Below are positions 43,216-52,676 of a DNA stretch of 64,000 nucleotides, piece after piece. The notes under the pieces are model-generated. The model did not search any database. It had not been told where the DNA came from and saw only the letters and a program-made list of their open reading frames with translations. The translations under genes were made by a program, and so were the position numbers. The number at the start of each line of letters is the position of its first letter. Positions within the stretch are counted from its first letter, which is position 1. The stretch spans positions 1,860,001 through 1,924,000 of the forward strand of contig OZ250139.1 of the NCBI GenBank assembly GCA_965237405.1, written 5' to 3'. The stretch comes from CAUZIB01 sp963663925. GTDB taxonomy: Bacteria; Acidobacteriota; Vicinamibacteria; Vicinamibacterales; UBA8438.

Positions 43216-44274
43216 ATGGCTTACTCCGTCGCCAAGCTCGCCCGCCAGTTGGGACTGCCCCATCAAGGCGACGGGACCCGCCAAGTGCGCAAGGTGTCGG
43301 GGTGGGAAAACGCCGATGATGCATCGTTGGTGTTCATTCAGCATGCGCCAAAAGATGGCCATTCGTTTCCAGATATCTCCGCGGCATGCGTCATCGCTCC
43401 GCGGTCCTGCATTCCCTCCGGCTGGAACGCGATCGTCTCCGATACACCGAAGCTGGACTTTGCCCGCGCGGCGAAATTGCTCCATCCACGCGCAACCGGA
43501 CATGACTTACGTCACGCGACGGCCACCGTGTCACCGGAAGCGGCCGTCGGTTCCGATGTGGATATCGGTCCGTATGCCACCGTGGAGGCTGACGCGCGTA
43601 TCGGCAAGGGCTCGATCCTCCATGCCGGAGTGGTCATCGGAGCAAGATGTGTACTCGGTGAGCAATGCATCCTGTATCCCGGAGTCATCTTGTATCCGGA
43701 AGTCGAGCTGGGCGACCGGGTCGTGCTGCACGCCGGCGTGGTCGTAGGCAGTGATGGGTTCGGGTACGTCCGCGACGACTTGACACAGATCACGTTCCCG
43801 CAAATCGGTAACGTGCATATCGAGACAGACGTTGAAATCGGTGCCAATACGACCATCGACAGAGGGTCATTGGGTACGACGCAGATCGGTGCGAGGAGCA
43901 AAATCGATAACCTCGTCCAGATCGCACACAACGTGCGAATCGGTCGCGACGTCGTCATTGCAGCCCAGACCGGGATCGCCGGAAGTACGGTCATCGAGGA
44001 TCACGTCCTCATCGGCGGCCAGGTTGGCTTTGGCGATCATGCCCGCGTCGAGAAGGGCGCAATCATCGGATCGAAGGCGGGTGTCTTACCAGGTAAGATC
44101 GTCCGAAGCGGAGAAGTCTACTGGGGGATCCCGGTACGGCCGCTTCGAGAGTTCAAGCGCCTGAATGCGCTCTTCGGCCGGCTGCCGACGATAAAGAAGG
44201 AATTAGACTCGCTCCGGACCGCCGTCACGCAGCTCACCAGGAAGCTACGGGACCTTCAGCAGAGCAAGGAATAG
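43216..44274 (+). CDS. lpxD: UDP-3-O-acylglucosamine N-acyltransferase
   Basis: 352 residues from ATG 43216; the open frame extends upstream into the DUF3604 gene but the N-terminal fold MAYSVAKLARQLGLPHQGDG is normal. LpxD adds the second hydroxyacyl chain in lipid A synthesis. A left-handed beta-helix with hexapeptide repeats fills about 105-310, with the catalytic His in IAHNVRIG, and a C-terminal coiled coil (PTIKKELDSLRTAVTQLTRKLRDLQQ). It shows that the organism makes lipid A-type lipopolysaccharide. It is not next to other lpx genes here. Confidence 0.93.
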   Translation: MAYSVAKLARQLGLPHQGDGTRQVRKVSGWENADDASLVFIQHAPKDGHSFPDISAACVIAPRSCIPSGWNAIVSDTPKLDFARAAKLLHPRATGHDLRHATATVSPEAAVGSDVDIGPYATVEADARIGKGSILHAGVVIGARCVLGEQCILYPGVILYPEVELGDRVVLHAGVVVGSDGFGYVRDDLTQITFPQIGNVHIETDVEIGANTTIDRGSLGTTQIGARSKIDNLVQIAHNVRIGRDVVIAAQTGIAGSTVIEDHVLIGGQVGFGDHARVEKGAIIGSKAGVLPGKIVRSGEVYWGIPVRPLREFKRLNALFGRLPTIKKELDSLRTAVTQLTRKLRDLQQSKE

Positions 44275-44303
44275 ACGACCGTCCATCCCTCCCATGCGAT
44301 AAT

Positions 44304-44328
44304 TGAGTCGTCGGAGACAGCCGACTCA
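44304..44328. terminator. Possible hairpin between convergent lpxD and TPR genes
   Basis: TGAGTCG (44304-44310) pairs with CGACTCA (44322-44328) around an 11-base loop, 30 bases after the lpxD stop and before the convergent TPR gene. No T run on either side, so a terminator function is uncertain. Confidence 0.35.
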
Positions 44329-44341
44329 GCCGGATAGGGCA

Positions 44342-45736
44342 TCACGGACCTGCGACAGCTTCTGCGAATTGCTGGAGCTCGGGCTGATCCGGGTGTACAC
44401 GCCGCGCGTCATTCAACCACTCACGCGCCTCCGAATAGCGTTCGAGACGAATGAGCGCATCTGCCCGCCCGACCCACGCTGCGACGAAATCGGGCACGTC
44501 CACAGCCACCTGCGCGTAGTGCGGGAGCGACTCCTCCAGCCGCCCACGGGCTCGCAGAGCTTCGGCCAGGCCCAGTCGCGCCTCCACGTAGTCGGGCTGA
44601 TACTTGAGCGCCAGGAAGTACCGTTCGACTGCCTCCTGATAGCGCCCTTCGTACGCCAAGACCGTCGCGAGGCCGACGTGCGCGAGAGCGAACTCCGGTG
44701 ACAGCCGCAGCGCCTCCTCCAGCTGCTCAGCCGCACCGCGGGTGTCACCGCTGAAAGCCAACACCGCGCCCAACCGCTGCCGGAGTGACGGGTTGTCCGG
44801 CTCCAACTCGATCCCCCGGCGAAAGGATTCAATCGCTGTCGGGTAGTCGCCCTCGTCGAGCGCCTGATTACCACGATGCTCGAACGCCTCTGAACTCTGC
44901 AGCATGTTGTAGTACTCGAGCATCAGCGGATCGGCCAGAAGCGGCCAGCGGCCGCCCCGGCGTCGATCGAACCGCTGGGCATTAAAGCGCTCGAGATGCG
45001 CAGCGGTTTTGTCGAGTTGACCCAGCGACCGATAGGCCATCGCCAGTACGTAGTGCACGCGCGAGCCGCCGGGATCGAGCTCGAGTGCCTGTTCGAGAGA
45101 TTCGGTCGCGCGCGGATAATCTTGTCTTGCGAGGGCCACCTGTCCCACACCGGCCCACGCCGCCGCTGCTCGCGGTTCGACCAGCGTCGCGTGAGAAAAC
45201 AGGCGCGCCGCCGCGTCGAGACGATCCTGATAGAGGTAGACGCCACCAAGTTCGACTAGCGTCGCAACGTCCGACGGCGCCAACTCGAGCACCCGTTCGA
45301 ACCATTCCGCGGCCTGTGCGCGATGCTCCCTTATGAGGTGAAGTTGACCGAGATAGTAGGGCCAGCGCATATCATTCGGTGCGAGCGCAACCGCGGTCAA
45401 GAAGCTGGCAGCCGCTGGATCGTCCTGGTTGGCGGCCATGAGAATCAGACCTAGTGACCCGTAGGCCCGGGCGAGCTCGACGTCCGGCGGCTCCGGGTCC
45501 CTCGTAAGCAGGGCCTGTACCACCGCGTCGCGTTCACGCACCTCATCCTGCACCCACTCTTCCATGGACGACAGATCGGGAAGTACCACAGCTGGCACCG
45601 CCTCGTCCTGGACCACGCGTGGCGAGGCACCGGCCGAAGGAGCTGACTCAGTCTGGTCGGATGGCGCGCAGCCGCTGGTCATCACCAACATCCATAACCC
45701 CGTGATGAGGCCGGCGCGCGGACGACGTCCGGTCAT
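44342..45736 (-). CDS. TPR-repeat lipoprotein, array copy 1
   Basis: 464 residues. Signal peptide with lipobox in MTSGCAPS, a low-complexity linker, then about eight to ten TPR motifs (for example ELARAYGSLGLILMAANQDDPAAASFLTAVAL, ALDEGDYPTAIESFRRGIELEPDNPSLRQRLG). Exported and lipid-anchored scaffold. Its ATG overlaps the upstream UnbV-type gene stop as ATGA. It differs from copies 2 and 3 in scattered patches (QLHLIREHR, ELGGVYLYQDRL, LATVLAYEGRY) and in the last 15 residues, where the DNA leaves the repeat. Confidence 0.9.
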   Translation of the reverse strand: MTGRRPRAGLITGLWMLVMTSGCAPSDQTESAPSAGASPRVVQDEAVPAVVLPDLSSMEEWVQDEVRERDAVVQALLTRDPEPPDVELARAYGSLGLILMAANQDDPAAASFLTAVALAPNDMRWPYYLGQLHLIREHRAQAAEWFERVLELAPSDVATLVELGGVYLYQDRLDAAARLFSHATLVEPRAAAAWAGVGQVALARQDYPRATESLEQALELDPGGSRVHYVLAMAYRSLGQLDKTAAHLERFNAQRFDRRRGGRWPLLADPLMLEYYNMLQSSEAFEHRGNQALDEGDYPTAIESFRRGIELEPDNPSLRQRLGAVLAFSGDTRGAAEQLEEALRLSPEFALAHVGLATVLAYEGRYQEAVERYFLALKYQPDYVEARLGLAEALRARGRLEESLPHYAQVAVDVPDFVAAWVGRADALIRLERYSEAREWLNDARRVHPDQPELQQFAEAVAGP

Positions 45737-47487
45737 CCTCCCGTCCCTTCGGTTAAGGTCGTGTAGCGATCGACCGGTACATCACTCCACTCCTCGATCA
45801 CGCCACTCGGCCAGGTCACCTGCACCGTGGGCGCCTCCGCGGACGGGCCAAGTCCAACGAGCACGCGCGGATCGTTCGCCGAGGCATAGCTACCGGCGGC
45901 GCGCGCGCGTCGGCCTAGCGTGAAACCGTCCGACCGCGTAATCGTAACCTGAGCCCCGACCATGTCACGTGGCGTGTCTGCACCGACGAGCCGCAGCCCC
46001 AACCAGTGGTCATCGGGTGTCCCGACTTGGTTGATAAGTAGCCTGACCGGCCCGACGGCGTTCGACACCAACACGTCCGTGTCACCATCGTTGTCGATAT
46101 CGCCGAACGCGGCGCCGCGGCTCACTTCGGACAACTCAAACACCGTGCCGGCCTGGTCAGTAACGTCCTCGAACTGTCCGTTTCCGAGATTTCGGAACAG
46201 CTGGTTCGGCTGATCCAACGGAAACGGATCGTCGACCGACGGCTCGCGCTGGTGCACGACCCGACCGTTGACCGCGAGAACGTCCAACCAGCCGTCGTTA
46301 TTGAAGTCGAACCAGGCCGCACCGAAGCCAGTATACGGAAGGCTTGGCTGCCGGATCCCAGTCCGCGAAACTTGATCCTCAAAGAGCCCGGTGCCGTCGT
46401 TGACATAGAGCGTACTTCCCTGCCCGGTAAGCTCGGTGATGAACAGATCCTCGTCACCGTCGTTGTCGAAGTCGCCGAAGTCGACACCCATATCGGCCTT
46501 GGCGTCACCCGCTGGACTGAGCGCTACCCCCGCCATCAGTGCCATGTTCCGGAACGTGCCGTCACCCTGGTTCATCCAGAGCTGGTTCTCCGACTGGTCG
46601 TTCGCGACGAAGATATCAATCCAGCCGTCGGCGTTGACATCGGCGGTCGCAATGCCGAGCCCGGGCCCGAACGCGCGGTTGATGCCGGCTGCGATCGTGA
46701 CGTCGGTAAACGTGCCGTCTCCTCGATTCCGGTAGAGCCGGTCCGGCTCGCCACCATAGGTAGCCGGATCGCAGTAGTCCCCCGTTCGCCCCGCCGAGTC
46801 ACGGCACGGCACAGCCGTCTCAAGCGAAAAATTCAGATAATTCGCCACGAACAGATCAAGCCACCCATCGCGATCGAAATCCACGAACGACGCAGGAACG
46901 CTCCAGGCAGGGTCGGCGGTTCCAGTCTCATCCGAAACATCGACGAACGTACCGTCCCCCTGGTTGCGCCACATTTGGTTGGGCCCGAACTGCGTGACGT
47001 AGAGGTCAACCCAGCCGTCGTTGTCGTAGTCACCACTCGCCACACCCTGGCCGTAGCCCGGTGCGTCGATCCCGCTCGCGTCCGTCACGTCGGTCAACCG
47101 CAAGGTCCGCCGCCCGTCAGCGTCCACCTCGAGATCGTTGCGATACAAGCGGTCAGTAAGCGGCCCGTCGGGCGGGGCAACCAGAGGCGTGCCGGTCCCG
47201 AGCATCGCGCCTTGCACGAGATAAACATCGAGATCACCATCGTTGTCGTAATCGAACAGCGCGACGCCCGGTCCTGTAATCTCGGGCTGATAAAACTGGC
47301 CAGACATCCCGTTGAAATGGACGAAGTCGAGGCCACTCGCTTCTGCGCGATCGACGAACCACTCGACGTCACCATCCGATCCCGAAATGGGCTGGCGTCC
47401 CGATGCATCCGGCTCGACACCACCGCCACCACAGGCGGCAAACACGAGAATCGCCCCCAGCGGGGCATACGGTAGCCGAATACTCAC
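45733..47487 (-). CDS. FG-GAP/VCBS propeller with ASPIC/UnbV domain, array copy 1
   Basis: 584 residues from GTG 47487. Lipobox in VFAACGGGG. Seven blades each carry a DxDxDG calcium loop: DYDNDGDLDVYL, DYDNDGWVDLYV, DFDRDGWLDLFV, DVNADGWIDIFV, DFDNDGDEDLFI, DFNNDGWLDVLA, DIDNDGDTDVLV. The C-terminal ASPIC/UnbV domain (LVGLGPSAEAP, VTWPSGVIEEW) follows. Surface or periplasmic Ca-binding protein of unknown ligand, coupled to the TPR gene. Copy 2 differs by only two residues (A/D in RARxDGSY, T/I near the end). Confidence 0.92.
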   Translation of the reverse strand: MSIRLPYAPLGAILVFAACGGGGVEPDASGRQPISGSDGDVEWFVDRAEASGLDFVHFNGMSGQFYQPEITGPGVALFDYDNDGDLDVYLVQGAMLGTGTPLVAPPDGPLTDRLYRNDLEVDADGRRTLRLTDVTDASGIDAPGYGQGVASGDYDNDGWVDLYVTQFGPNQMWRNQGDGTFVDVSDETGTADPAWSVPASFVDFDRDGWLDLFVANYLNFSLETAVPCRDSAGRTGDYCDPATYGGEPDRLYRNRGDGTFTDVTIAAGINRAFGPGLGIATADVNADGWIDIFVANDQSENQLWMNQGDGTFRNMALMAGVALSPAGDAKADMGVDFGDFDNDGDEDLFITELTGQGSTLYVNDGTGLFEDQVSRTGIRQPSLPYTGFGAAWFDFNNDGWLDVLAVNGRVVHQREPSVDDPFPLDQPNQLFRNLGNGQFEDVTDQAGTVFELSEVSRGAAFGDIDNDGDTDVLVSNAVGPVRLLINQVGTPDDHWLGLRLVGADTPRDMVGAQVTITRSDGFTLGRRARAAGSYASANDPRVLVGLGPSAEAPTVQVTWPSGVIEEWSDVPVDRYTTLTEGTGG

Positions 47488-47490
47488 TCG

Positions 47491-47646
47491 TCAATTCCCG
47501 TCCAACGGGTCGCCGGTGCCCTTCTTGAGGACGACGCCCTGGTCGAATCCCTCGACGCCAAATCGCTCCGAGCGCCCATCAGACCATCGTACGTCGACTA
47601 CCTCAACCAAGGAAGCACTGCCCAAGCCGACGTGGCGCAAAGATCG
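47491..47646 (-). pseudogene. C-terminal stub of an ASPIC/UnbV gene, unit 1
   Basis: 52 open codons ending at TGA 47491-47493, three bases before the GTG of the full gene. They read RSLRHVGLGSASLVEVVDVRWSDGRSERFGVEG..., the ASPIC/UnbV domain end of another protein. An in-frame TAA at 47647-47649 closes it upstream and there is no start codon, so it is the relic of a truncated upstream neighbour. Confidence 0.8.
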
Positions 47647-47802
47647 TTACGGCTCAAGTAACTCTATGCCAGATGATATCAGCCGGACACCAAGCCGCGT
47701 GTCCTCTCACCGTGAACGAAAGAAGCACCGGAGGGATGGAAGGGACGGGACAGGTGGCCGAGTTACGAATGCGGCCTCCGACGACTTAAGTGACGCTCGG
47801 GC

Positions 47803-49206
47803 TCAGGGCCGTACCATCGCCGCCAGCGCCTCATCGAGTTGCTGGAGCCGGGGGTAGTCGGGGTGTACGCGGCGCGCGTCGACCAGCCACTCACGCGCCT
47901 CCGAATAGCGTTCGAGACGAATGAGCGCATCTGCCCGCCCGACCCACGCTTCGACGAAATCGGGCACGTCCACAGCCACCTGCGCGTAGTGCGGGAGCGA
48001 CTCCTCCAGCCGCCCACGGGCTCGCAGAGCTTCGGCCAAGCTCAGCCGCGCCTCGACAAAGTCGGGTTCGTACTTGAGCGCCAGGAAGTACCGTTCGACT
48101 GCCTCCTGATAGTGTCCTTCGAGCTCTAAGAGCGCCGCGAGGCCGACGTGCGCGAGAGCGAACTCCGGTGACAGCCGCAGCGCCTCCTCCAGCTGATCGG
48201 CCGCGCCACGTCGGTCACCGGTGATGACCAACGCGGCCGCCAACCGCTGCCGGAGTGACGGGTTGTCCGGCTCCAACTCGATCCCCCGGCGAAAGAACTC
48301 AATCGCTGTCGGGTAGTCGCCCTCGTCGAGCGCCTGATTACCACGATGCTCGAACGCCTCTGAACTCTGCAGCATGTTGTAGTACTCGAGCATCAGCGGA
48401 TCGGCCAGAAGCGGCCAGCGGCCGCCCCGGCGTCGATCGAACCGCTGGGCATTAAAGCGCTCGAGATGCGCAGCGGTTTTGTCGAGTTGACCCAGCGACC
48501 GATAGGCCATCGCCAGTACGTAGTGCACGCGCGAGCCGCCGGGATCGAGCTCGAGTGCCTGTTCGAGAGATTCGGTCGCGCGCGGATAATCTTGTCTTGC
48601 GAGGGCCACCTGTCCCACACCGGCCCACGCCGCTGCTGATCGCGGTTCGACCAGCGTCGCGTGAGAAAACAGGCGCGCCGCCGCGTCGAAGCGAGTTTGG
48701 TCGTAATAGACGCGACCAAGCCAGACCAGTGTCGCCTCGTCTGATGGCGCCAACTCGAGCACCCGTTCGAACCATTCCGCGGCCTGTGCGCGATCCTGCG
48801 TCATCAGGTAGATCTGACCGAGATAGTAGGGCCAACGCATATCATTCGGTGCGAGCGCAACCGCGGTCAAGAAGCTGGCAGCCGCTGGATCGTCCTGCTT
48901 GGCGGCCATAAGAATCAGACCTAGTGACCCGTAGGCCCGGGCGAGCTCGACGTCCGGCGGCTTCGGGTCCCTCGTAAGCAGGGCCTGTACCACCGCGTCG
49001 CGTTCACGCACCTCATCCTGCACCCACTCTTCCATGGACGACAGATCGGGAAGTACCACAGCTGGCACCGCCTCGTCCTGGACCACGCGTGGCGAGGCAC
49101 CGGCCGAAGGAGCTGACTCAGTCTGGTCGGATGGCGCGCAGCCGCTGGTCATCACCAACATCCATAACCCCGTGATGAGGCCGGCGCGCGGACGACGTCC
49201 GGTCAT
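47803..49206 (-). CDS. TPR-repeat lipoprotein, array copy 2
   Basis: 467 residues, otherwise as copy 1: lipobox in MTSGCAPS and tandem TPR helices to the end (ARRVHPDYPRLQQLDEALAAMVRP). It differs from copy 3 only in the segment NMLQSSEAFEH (copy 3: DVLESAMVFEH), where it matches copy 1. ATG overlaps the UnbV gene stop (ATGA). Confidence 0.92.
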   Translation of the reverse strand: MTGRRPRAGLITGLWMLVMTSGCAPSDQTESAPSAGASPRVVQDEAVPAVVLPDLSSMEEWVQDEVRERDAVVQALLTRDPKPPDVELARAYGSLGLILMAAKQDDPAAASFLTAVALAPNDMRWPYYLGQIYLMTQDRAQAAEWFERVLELAPSDEATLVWLGRVYYDQTRFDAAARLFSHATLVEPRSAAAWAGVGQVALARQDYPRATESLEQALELDPGGSRVHYVLAMAYRSLGQLDKTAAHLERFNAQRFDRRRGGRWPLLADPLMLEYYNMLQSSEAFEHRGNQALDEGDYPTAIEFFRRGIELEPDNPSLRQRLAAALVITGDRRGAADQLEEALRLSPEFALAHVGLAALLELEGHYQEAVERYFLALKYEPDFVEARLSLAEALRARGRLEESLPHYAQVAVDVPDFVEAWVGRADALIRLERYSEAREWLVDARRVHPDYPRLQQLDEALAAMVRP

Positions 49207-50957
49207 CCTCCCGTCCCTTCGATTAAGGTCGTGTAGCGATCGACCGGTACATCACTCCACTCCTCGATCACGCCACTCGGCCAGGTCACCTGCACCGTGG
49301 GCGCCTCCGCGGACGGGCCAAGTCCAACGAGCACGCGCGGATCGTTCGCCGAGGCATAGCTACCGTCGGCGCGCGCGCGTCGGCCTAGCGTGAAACCGTC
49401 CGACCGCGTAATCGTAACCTGAGCCCCGACCATGTCACGTGGCGTGTCTGCACCGACGAGCCGCAGCCCCAACCAGTGGTCATCGGGTGTCCCGACTTGG
49501 TTGATGAGTAGCCTGACCGGCCCGACGGCGTTCGACACCAACACGTCCGTGTCACCATCGTTGTCGATATCGCCGAACGCGGCGCCGCGGCTCACTTCGG
49601 ACAACTCAAACACCGTGCCGGCCTGGTCAGTAACGTCCTCGAACTGTCCGTTTCCGAGATTTCGGAACAGCTGGTTCGGCTGATCCAACGGAAACGGATC
49701 GTCGACCGACGGCTCGCGCTGGTGCACGACCCGACCGTTGACCGCGAGAACGTCCAACCAGCCGTCGTTATTGAAGTCGAACCAGGCCGCACCGAAGCCA
49801 GTATACGGAAGGCTTGGCTGCCGGATCCCAGTCCGCGAAACTTGATCCTCAAAGAGCCCGGTGCCGTCGTTGACATAGAGCGTACTTCCCTGCCCGGTAA
49901 GCTCGGTGATGAACAGATCCTCGTCACCGTCGTTGTCGAAGTCGCCGAAGTCGACACCCATATCGGCCTTGGCGTCACCCGCTGGACTGAGCGCTACCCC
50001 CGCCATCAGTGCCATGTTCCGGAACGTGCCGTCACCCTGGTTCATCCAGAGCTGGTTCTCCGACTGGTCGTTCGCGACGAAGATATCAATCCAGCCGTCG
50101 GCGTTGACATCGGCGGTCGCAATGCCGAGCCCGGGCCCGAACGCGCGGTTGATGCCGGCTGCGATCGTGACGTCGGTAAACGTGCCGTCTCCTCGATTCC
50201 GGTAGAGCCGGTCCGGCTCGCCACCATAGGTAGCCGGATCGCAGTAGTCCCCCGTTCGCCCCGCCGAGTCACGGCACGGCACAGCCGTCTCAAGCGAAAA
50301 ATTCAGATAATTCGCCACGAACAGATCAAGCCACCCATCGCGATCGAAATCCACGAACGACGCAGGAACGCTCCAGGCAGGGTCGGCGGTTCCAGTCTCA
50401 TCCGAAACATCGACGAACGTACCGTCCCCCTGGTTGCGCCACATTTGGTTGGGCCCGAACTGCGTGACGTAGAGGTCAACCCAGCCGTCGTTGTCGTAGT
50501 CACCACTCGCCACACCCTGGCCGTAGCCCGGTGCGTCGATCCCGCTCGCGTCCGTCACGTCGGTCAACCGCAAGGTCCGCCGCCCGTCAGCGTCCACCTC
50601 GAGATCGTTGCGATACAAGCGGTCAGTAAGCGGCCCGTCGGGCGGGGCAACCAGAGGCGTGCCGGTCCCGAGCATCGCGCCTTGCACGAGATAAACATCG
50701 AGATCACCATCGTTGTCGTAATCGAACAGCGCGACGCCCGGTCCTGTAATCTCGGGCTGATAAAACTGGCCAGACATCCCGTTGAAATGGACGAAGTCGA
50801 GGCCACTCGCTTCTGCGCGATCGACGAACCACTCGACGTCACCATCCGATCCCGAAATGGGCTGGCGTCCCGATGCATCCGGCTCGACACCACCGCCACC
50901 ACAGGCGGCAAACACGAGAATCGCCCCCAGCGGGGCATACGGTAGCCGAATACTCAC
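49203..50957 (-). CDS. FG-GAP/VCBS propeller with ASPIC/UnbV domain, array copy 2
   Basis: 584 residues with the same lipobox, seven calcium loops and UnbV domain as copy 1, from which it differs at two residues near the C-terminus; at both it matches copy 3. Starts at GTG 50957, three bases after the stub's stop. Confidence 0.92.
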   Translation of the reverse strand: MSIRLPYAPLGAILVFAACGGGGVEPDASGRQPISGSDGDVEWFVDRAEASGLDFVHFNGMSGQFYQPEITGPGVALFDYDNDGDLDVYLVQGAMLGTGTPLVAPPDGPLTDRLYRNDLEVDADGRRTLRLTDVTDASGIDAPGYGQGVASGDYDNDGWVDLYVTQFGPNQMWRNQGDGTFVDVSDETGTADPAWSVPASFVDFDRDGWLDLFVANYLNFSLETAVPCRDSAGRTGDYCDPATYGGEPDRLYRNRGDGTFTDVTIAAGINRAFGPGLGIATADVNADGWIDIFVANDQSENQLWMNQGDGTFRNMALMAGVALSPAGDAKADMGVDFGDFDNDGDEDLFITELTGQGSTLYVNDGTGLFEDQVSRTGIRQPSLPYTGFGAAWFDFNNDGWLDVLAVNGRVVHQREPSVDDPFPLDQPNQLFRNLGNGQFEDVTDQAGTVFELSEVSRGAAFGDIDNDGDTDVLVSNAVGPVRLLINQVGTPDDHWLGLRLVGADTPRDMVGAQVTITRSDGFTLGRRARADGSYASANDPRVLVGLGPSAEAPTVQVTWPSGVIEEWSDVPVDRYTTLIEGTGG

Positions 50958-50960
50958 TCG

Positions 50961-51116
50961 TCAATTCCCGTCCAACGGGTCGCCGGTGCCCTTCTTGAGG
51001 ACGACGCCCTGGTCGAATCCCTCGACGCCAAATCGCTCCGAGCGCCCATCAGACCATCGTACGTCGACTACCTCAACCAAGGAAGCACTGCCCAAGCCGA
51101 CGTGGCGCAAAGATCG
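50961..51116 (-). pseudogene. C-terminal stub of an ASPIC/UnbV gene, unit 2
   Basis: Same 52-codon relic as at 47491-47646, with the same upstream TAA. Confidence 0.8.
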
Positions 51117-51272
51117 TTACGGCTCAAGTAACTCTATGCCAGATGATATCAGCCGGACACCAAGCCGCGTGTCCTCTCACCGTGAACGAAAGAAGCACCG
51201 GAGGGATGGAAGGGACGGGACAGGTGGCCGAGTTACGAATGCGGCCTCCGACGACTTAAGTGACGCTCGGGC

Positions 51273-52676
51273 TCAGGGCCGTACCATCGCCGCCAGCGCC
51301 TCATCGAGTTGCTGGAGCCGGGGGTAGTCGGGGTGTACGCGGCGCGCGTCGACCAGCCACTCACGCGCCTCCGAATAGCGTTCGAGACGAATGAGCGCAT
51401 CTGCCCGCCCGACCCACGCTTCGACGAAATCGGGCACGTCCACAGCCACCTGCGCGTAGTGCGGGAGCGACTCCTCCAGCCGCCCACGGGCTCGCAGAGC
51501 TTCGGCCAAGCTCAGCCGCGCCTCGACAAAGTCGGGTTCGTACTTGAGCGCCAGGAAGTACCGTTCGACTGCCTCCTGATAGTGTCCTTCGAGCTCTAAG
51601 AGCGCCGCGAGGCCGACGTGCGCGAGAGCGAACTCCGGTGACAGCCGCAGCGCCTCCTCCAGCTGATCGGCCGCGCCACGTCGGTCACCGGTGATGACCA
51701 ACGCGGCCGCCAACCGCTGCCGGAGTGACGGGTTGTCCGGCTCCAACTCGATCCCCCGGCGAAAGAACTCAATCGCTGTCGGGTAGTCGCCCTCGTCGAG
51801 CGCCTGATTACCACGATGCTCGAACACCATCGCACTTTCCAGCACGTCGTAGTACTCGAGCATCAGCGGATCGGCCAGAAGCGGCCAGCGGCCGCCCCGG
51901 CGTCGATCGAACCGCTGGGCATTAAAGCGCTCGAGATGCGCAGCGGTTTTGTCGAGTTGACCCAGCGACCGATAGGCCATCGCCAGTACGTAGTGCACGC
52001 GCGAGCCGCCGGGATCGAGCTCGAGTGCCTGTTCGAGAGATTCGGTCGCGCGCGGATAATCTTGTCTTGCGAGGGCCACCTGTCCCACACCGGCCCACGC
52101 CGCTGCTGATCGCGGTTCGACCAGCGTCGCGTGAGAAAACAGGCGCGCCGCCGCGTCGAAGCGAGTTTGGTCGTAATAGACGCGACCAAGCCAGACCAGT
52201 GTCGCCTCGTCTGATGGCGCCAACTCGAGCACCCGTTCGAACCATTCCGCGGCCTGTGCGCGATCCTGCGTCATCAGGTAGATCTGACCGAGATAGTAGG
52301 GCCAACGCATATCATTCGGTGCGAGCGCAACCGCGGTCAAGAAGCTGGCAGCCGCTGGATCGTCCTGCTTGGCGGCCATAAGAATCAGACCTAGTGACCC
52401 GTAGGCCCGGGCGAGCTCGACGTCCGGCGGCTTCGGGTCCCTCGTAAGCAGGGCCTGTACCACCGCGTCGCGTTCACGCACCTCATCCTGCACCCACTCT
52501 TCCATGGACGACAGATCGGGAAGTACCACAGCTGGCACCGCCTCGTCCTGGACCACGCGTGGCGAGGCACCGGCCGAAGGAGCTGACTCAGTCTGGTCGG
52601 ATGGCGCGCAGCCGCTGGTCATCACCAACATCCATAACCCCGTGATGAGGCCGGCGCGCGGACGACGTCCGGTCAT
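51273..52676 (-). CDS. TPR-repeat lipoprotein, array copy 3
   Basis: 467 residues, lipobox in MTSGCAPS, tandem TPRs. Distinguished from copy 2 only by six clustered changes (DVLESAMVFEH). ATG overlaps the upstream UnbV gene stop. Confidence 0.92.
   Translation of the reverse strand: MTGRRPRAGLITGLWMLVMTSGCAPSDQTESAPSAGASPRVVQDEAVPAVVLPDLSSMEEWVQDEVRERDAVVQALLTRDPKPPDVELARAYGSLGLILMAAKQDDPAAASFLTAVALAPNDMRWPYYLGQIYLMTQDRAQAAEWFERVLELAPSDEATLVWLGRVYYDQTRFDAAARLFSHATLVEPRSAAAWAGVGQVALARQDYPRATESLEQALELDPGGSRVHYVLAMAYRSLGQLDKTAAHLERFNAQRFDRRRGGRWPLLADPLMLEYYDVLESAMVFEHRGNQALDEGDYPTAIEFFRRGIELEPDNPSLRQRLAAALVITGDRRGAADQLEEALRLSPEFALAHVGLAALLELEGHYQEAVERYFLALKYEPDFVEARLSLAEALRARGRLEESLPHYAQVAVDVPDFVEAWVGRADALIRLERYSEAREWLVDARRVHPDYPRLQQLDEALAAMVRP

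Larger units (their letters stand above)
44365..47740. repeat. Tandem unit 1 of the UnbV-TPR array
   Basis: From the diverging end of TPR copy 1 to the sequence GAGGGATGGA at 47740. Its ASPIC/UnbV and stub portions keep the 3470-bp spacing to unit 2 without net insertion; its TPR end is more divergent, so the left limit is approximate. Confidence 0.85.
47741..51210. repeat. Tandem unit 2 of the UnbV-TPR array (3470 bp)
   Basis: Same length, 3470 bp, and same junction as unit 3. By single-base markers its left part (47741 to about 49506) follows unit 3, apart from one patch near 48350-48380 that follows unit 1, and its right part (from about 49626) follows unit 1. Confidence 0.92.

Noticed and set aside
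46252..50945. Long plus-strand open frames (407 codons at 46252-47475 and 49722-50945) opposite the UnbV genes
   Set aside because: They are antisense to well-supported genes. The Asp/Asn/Gly-rich repeats give Val/Ile-rich, stop-poor antisense frames; no start signals or family match.
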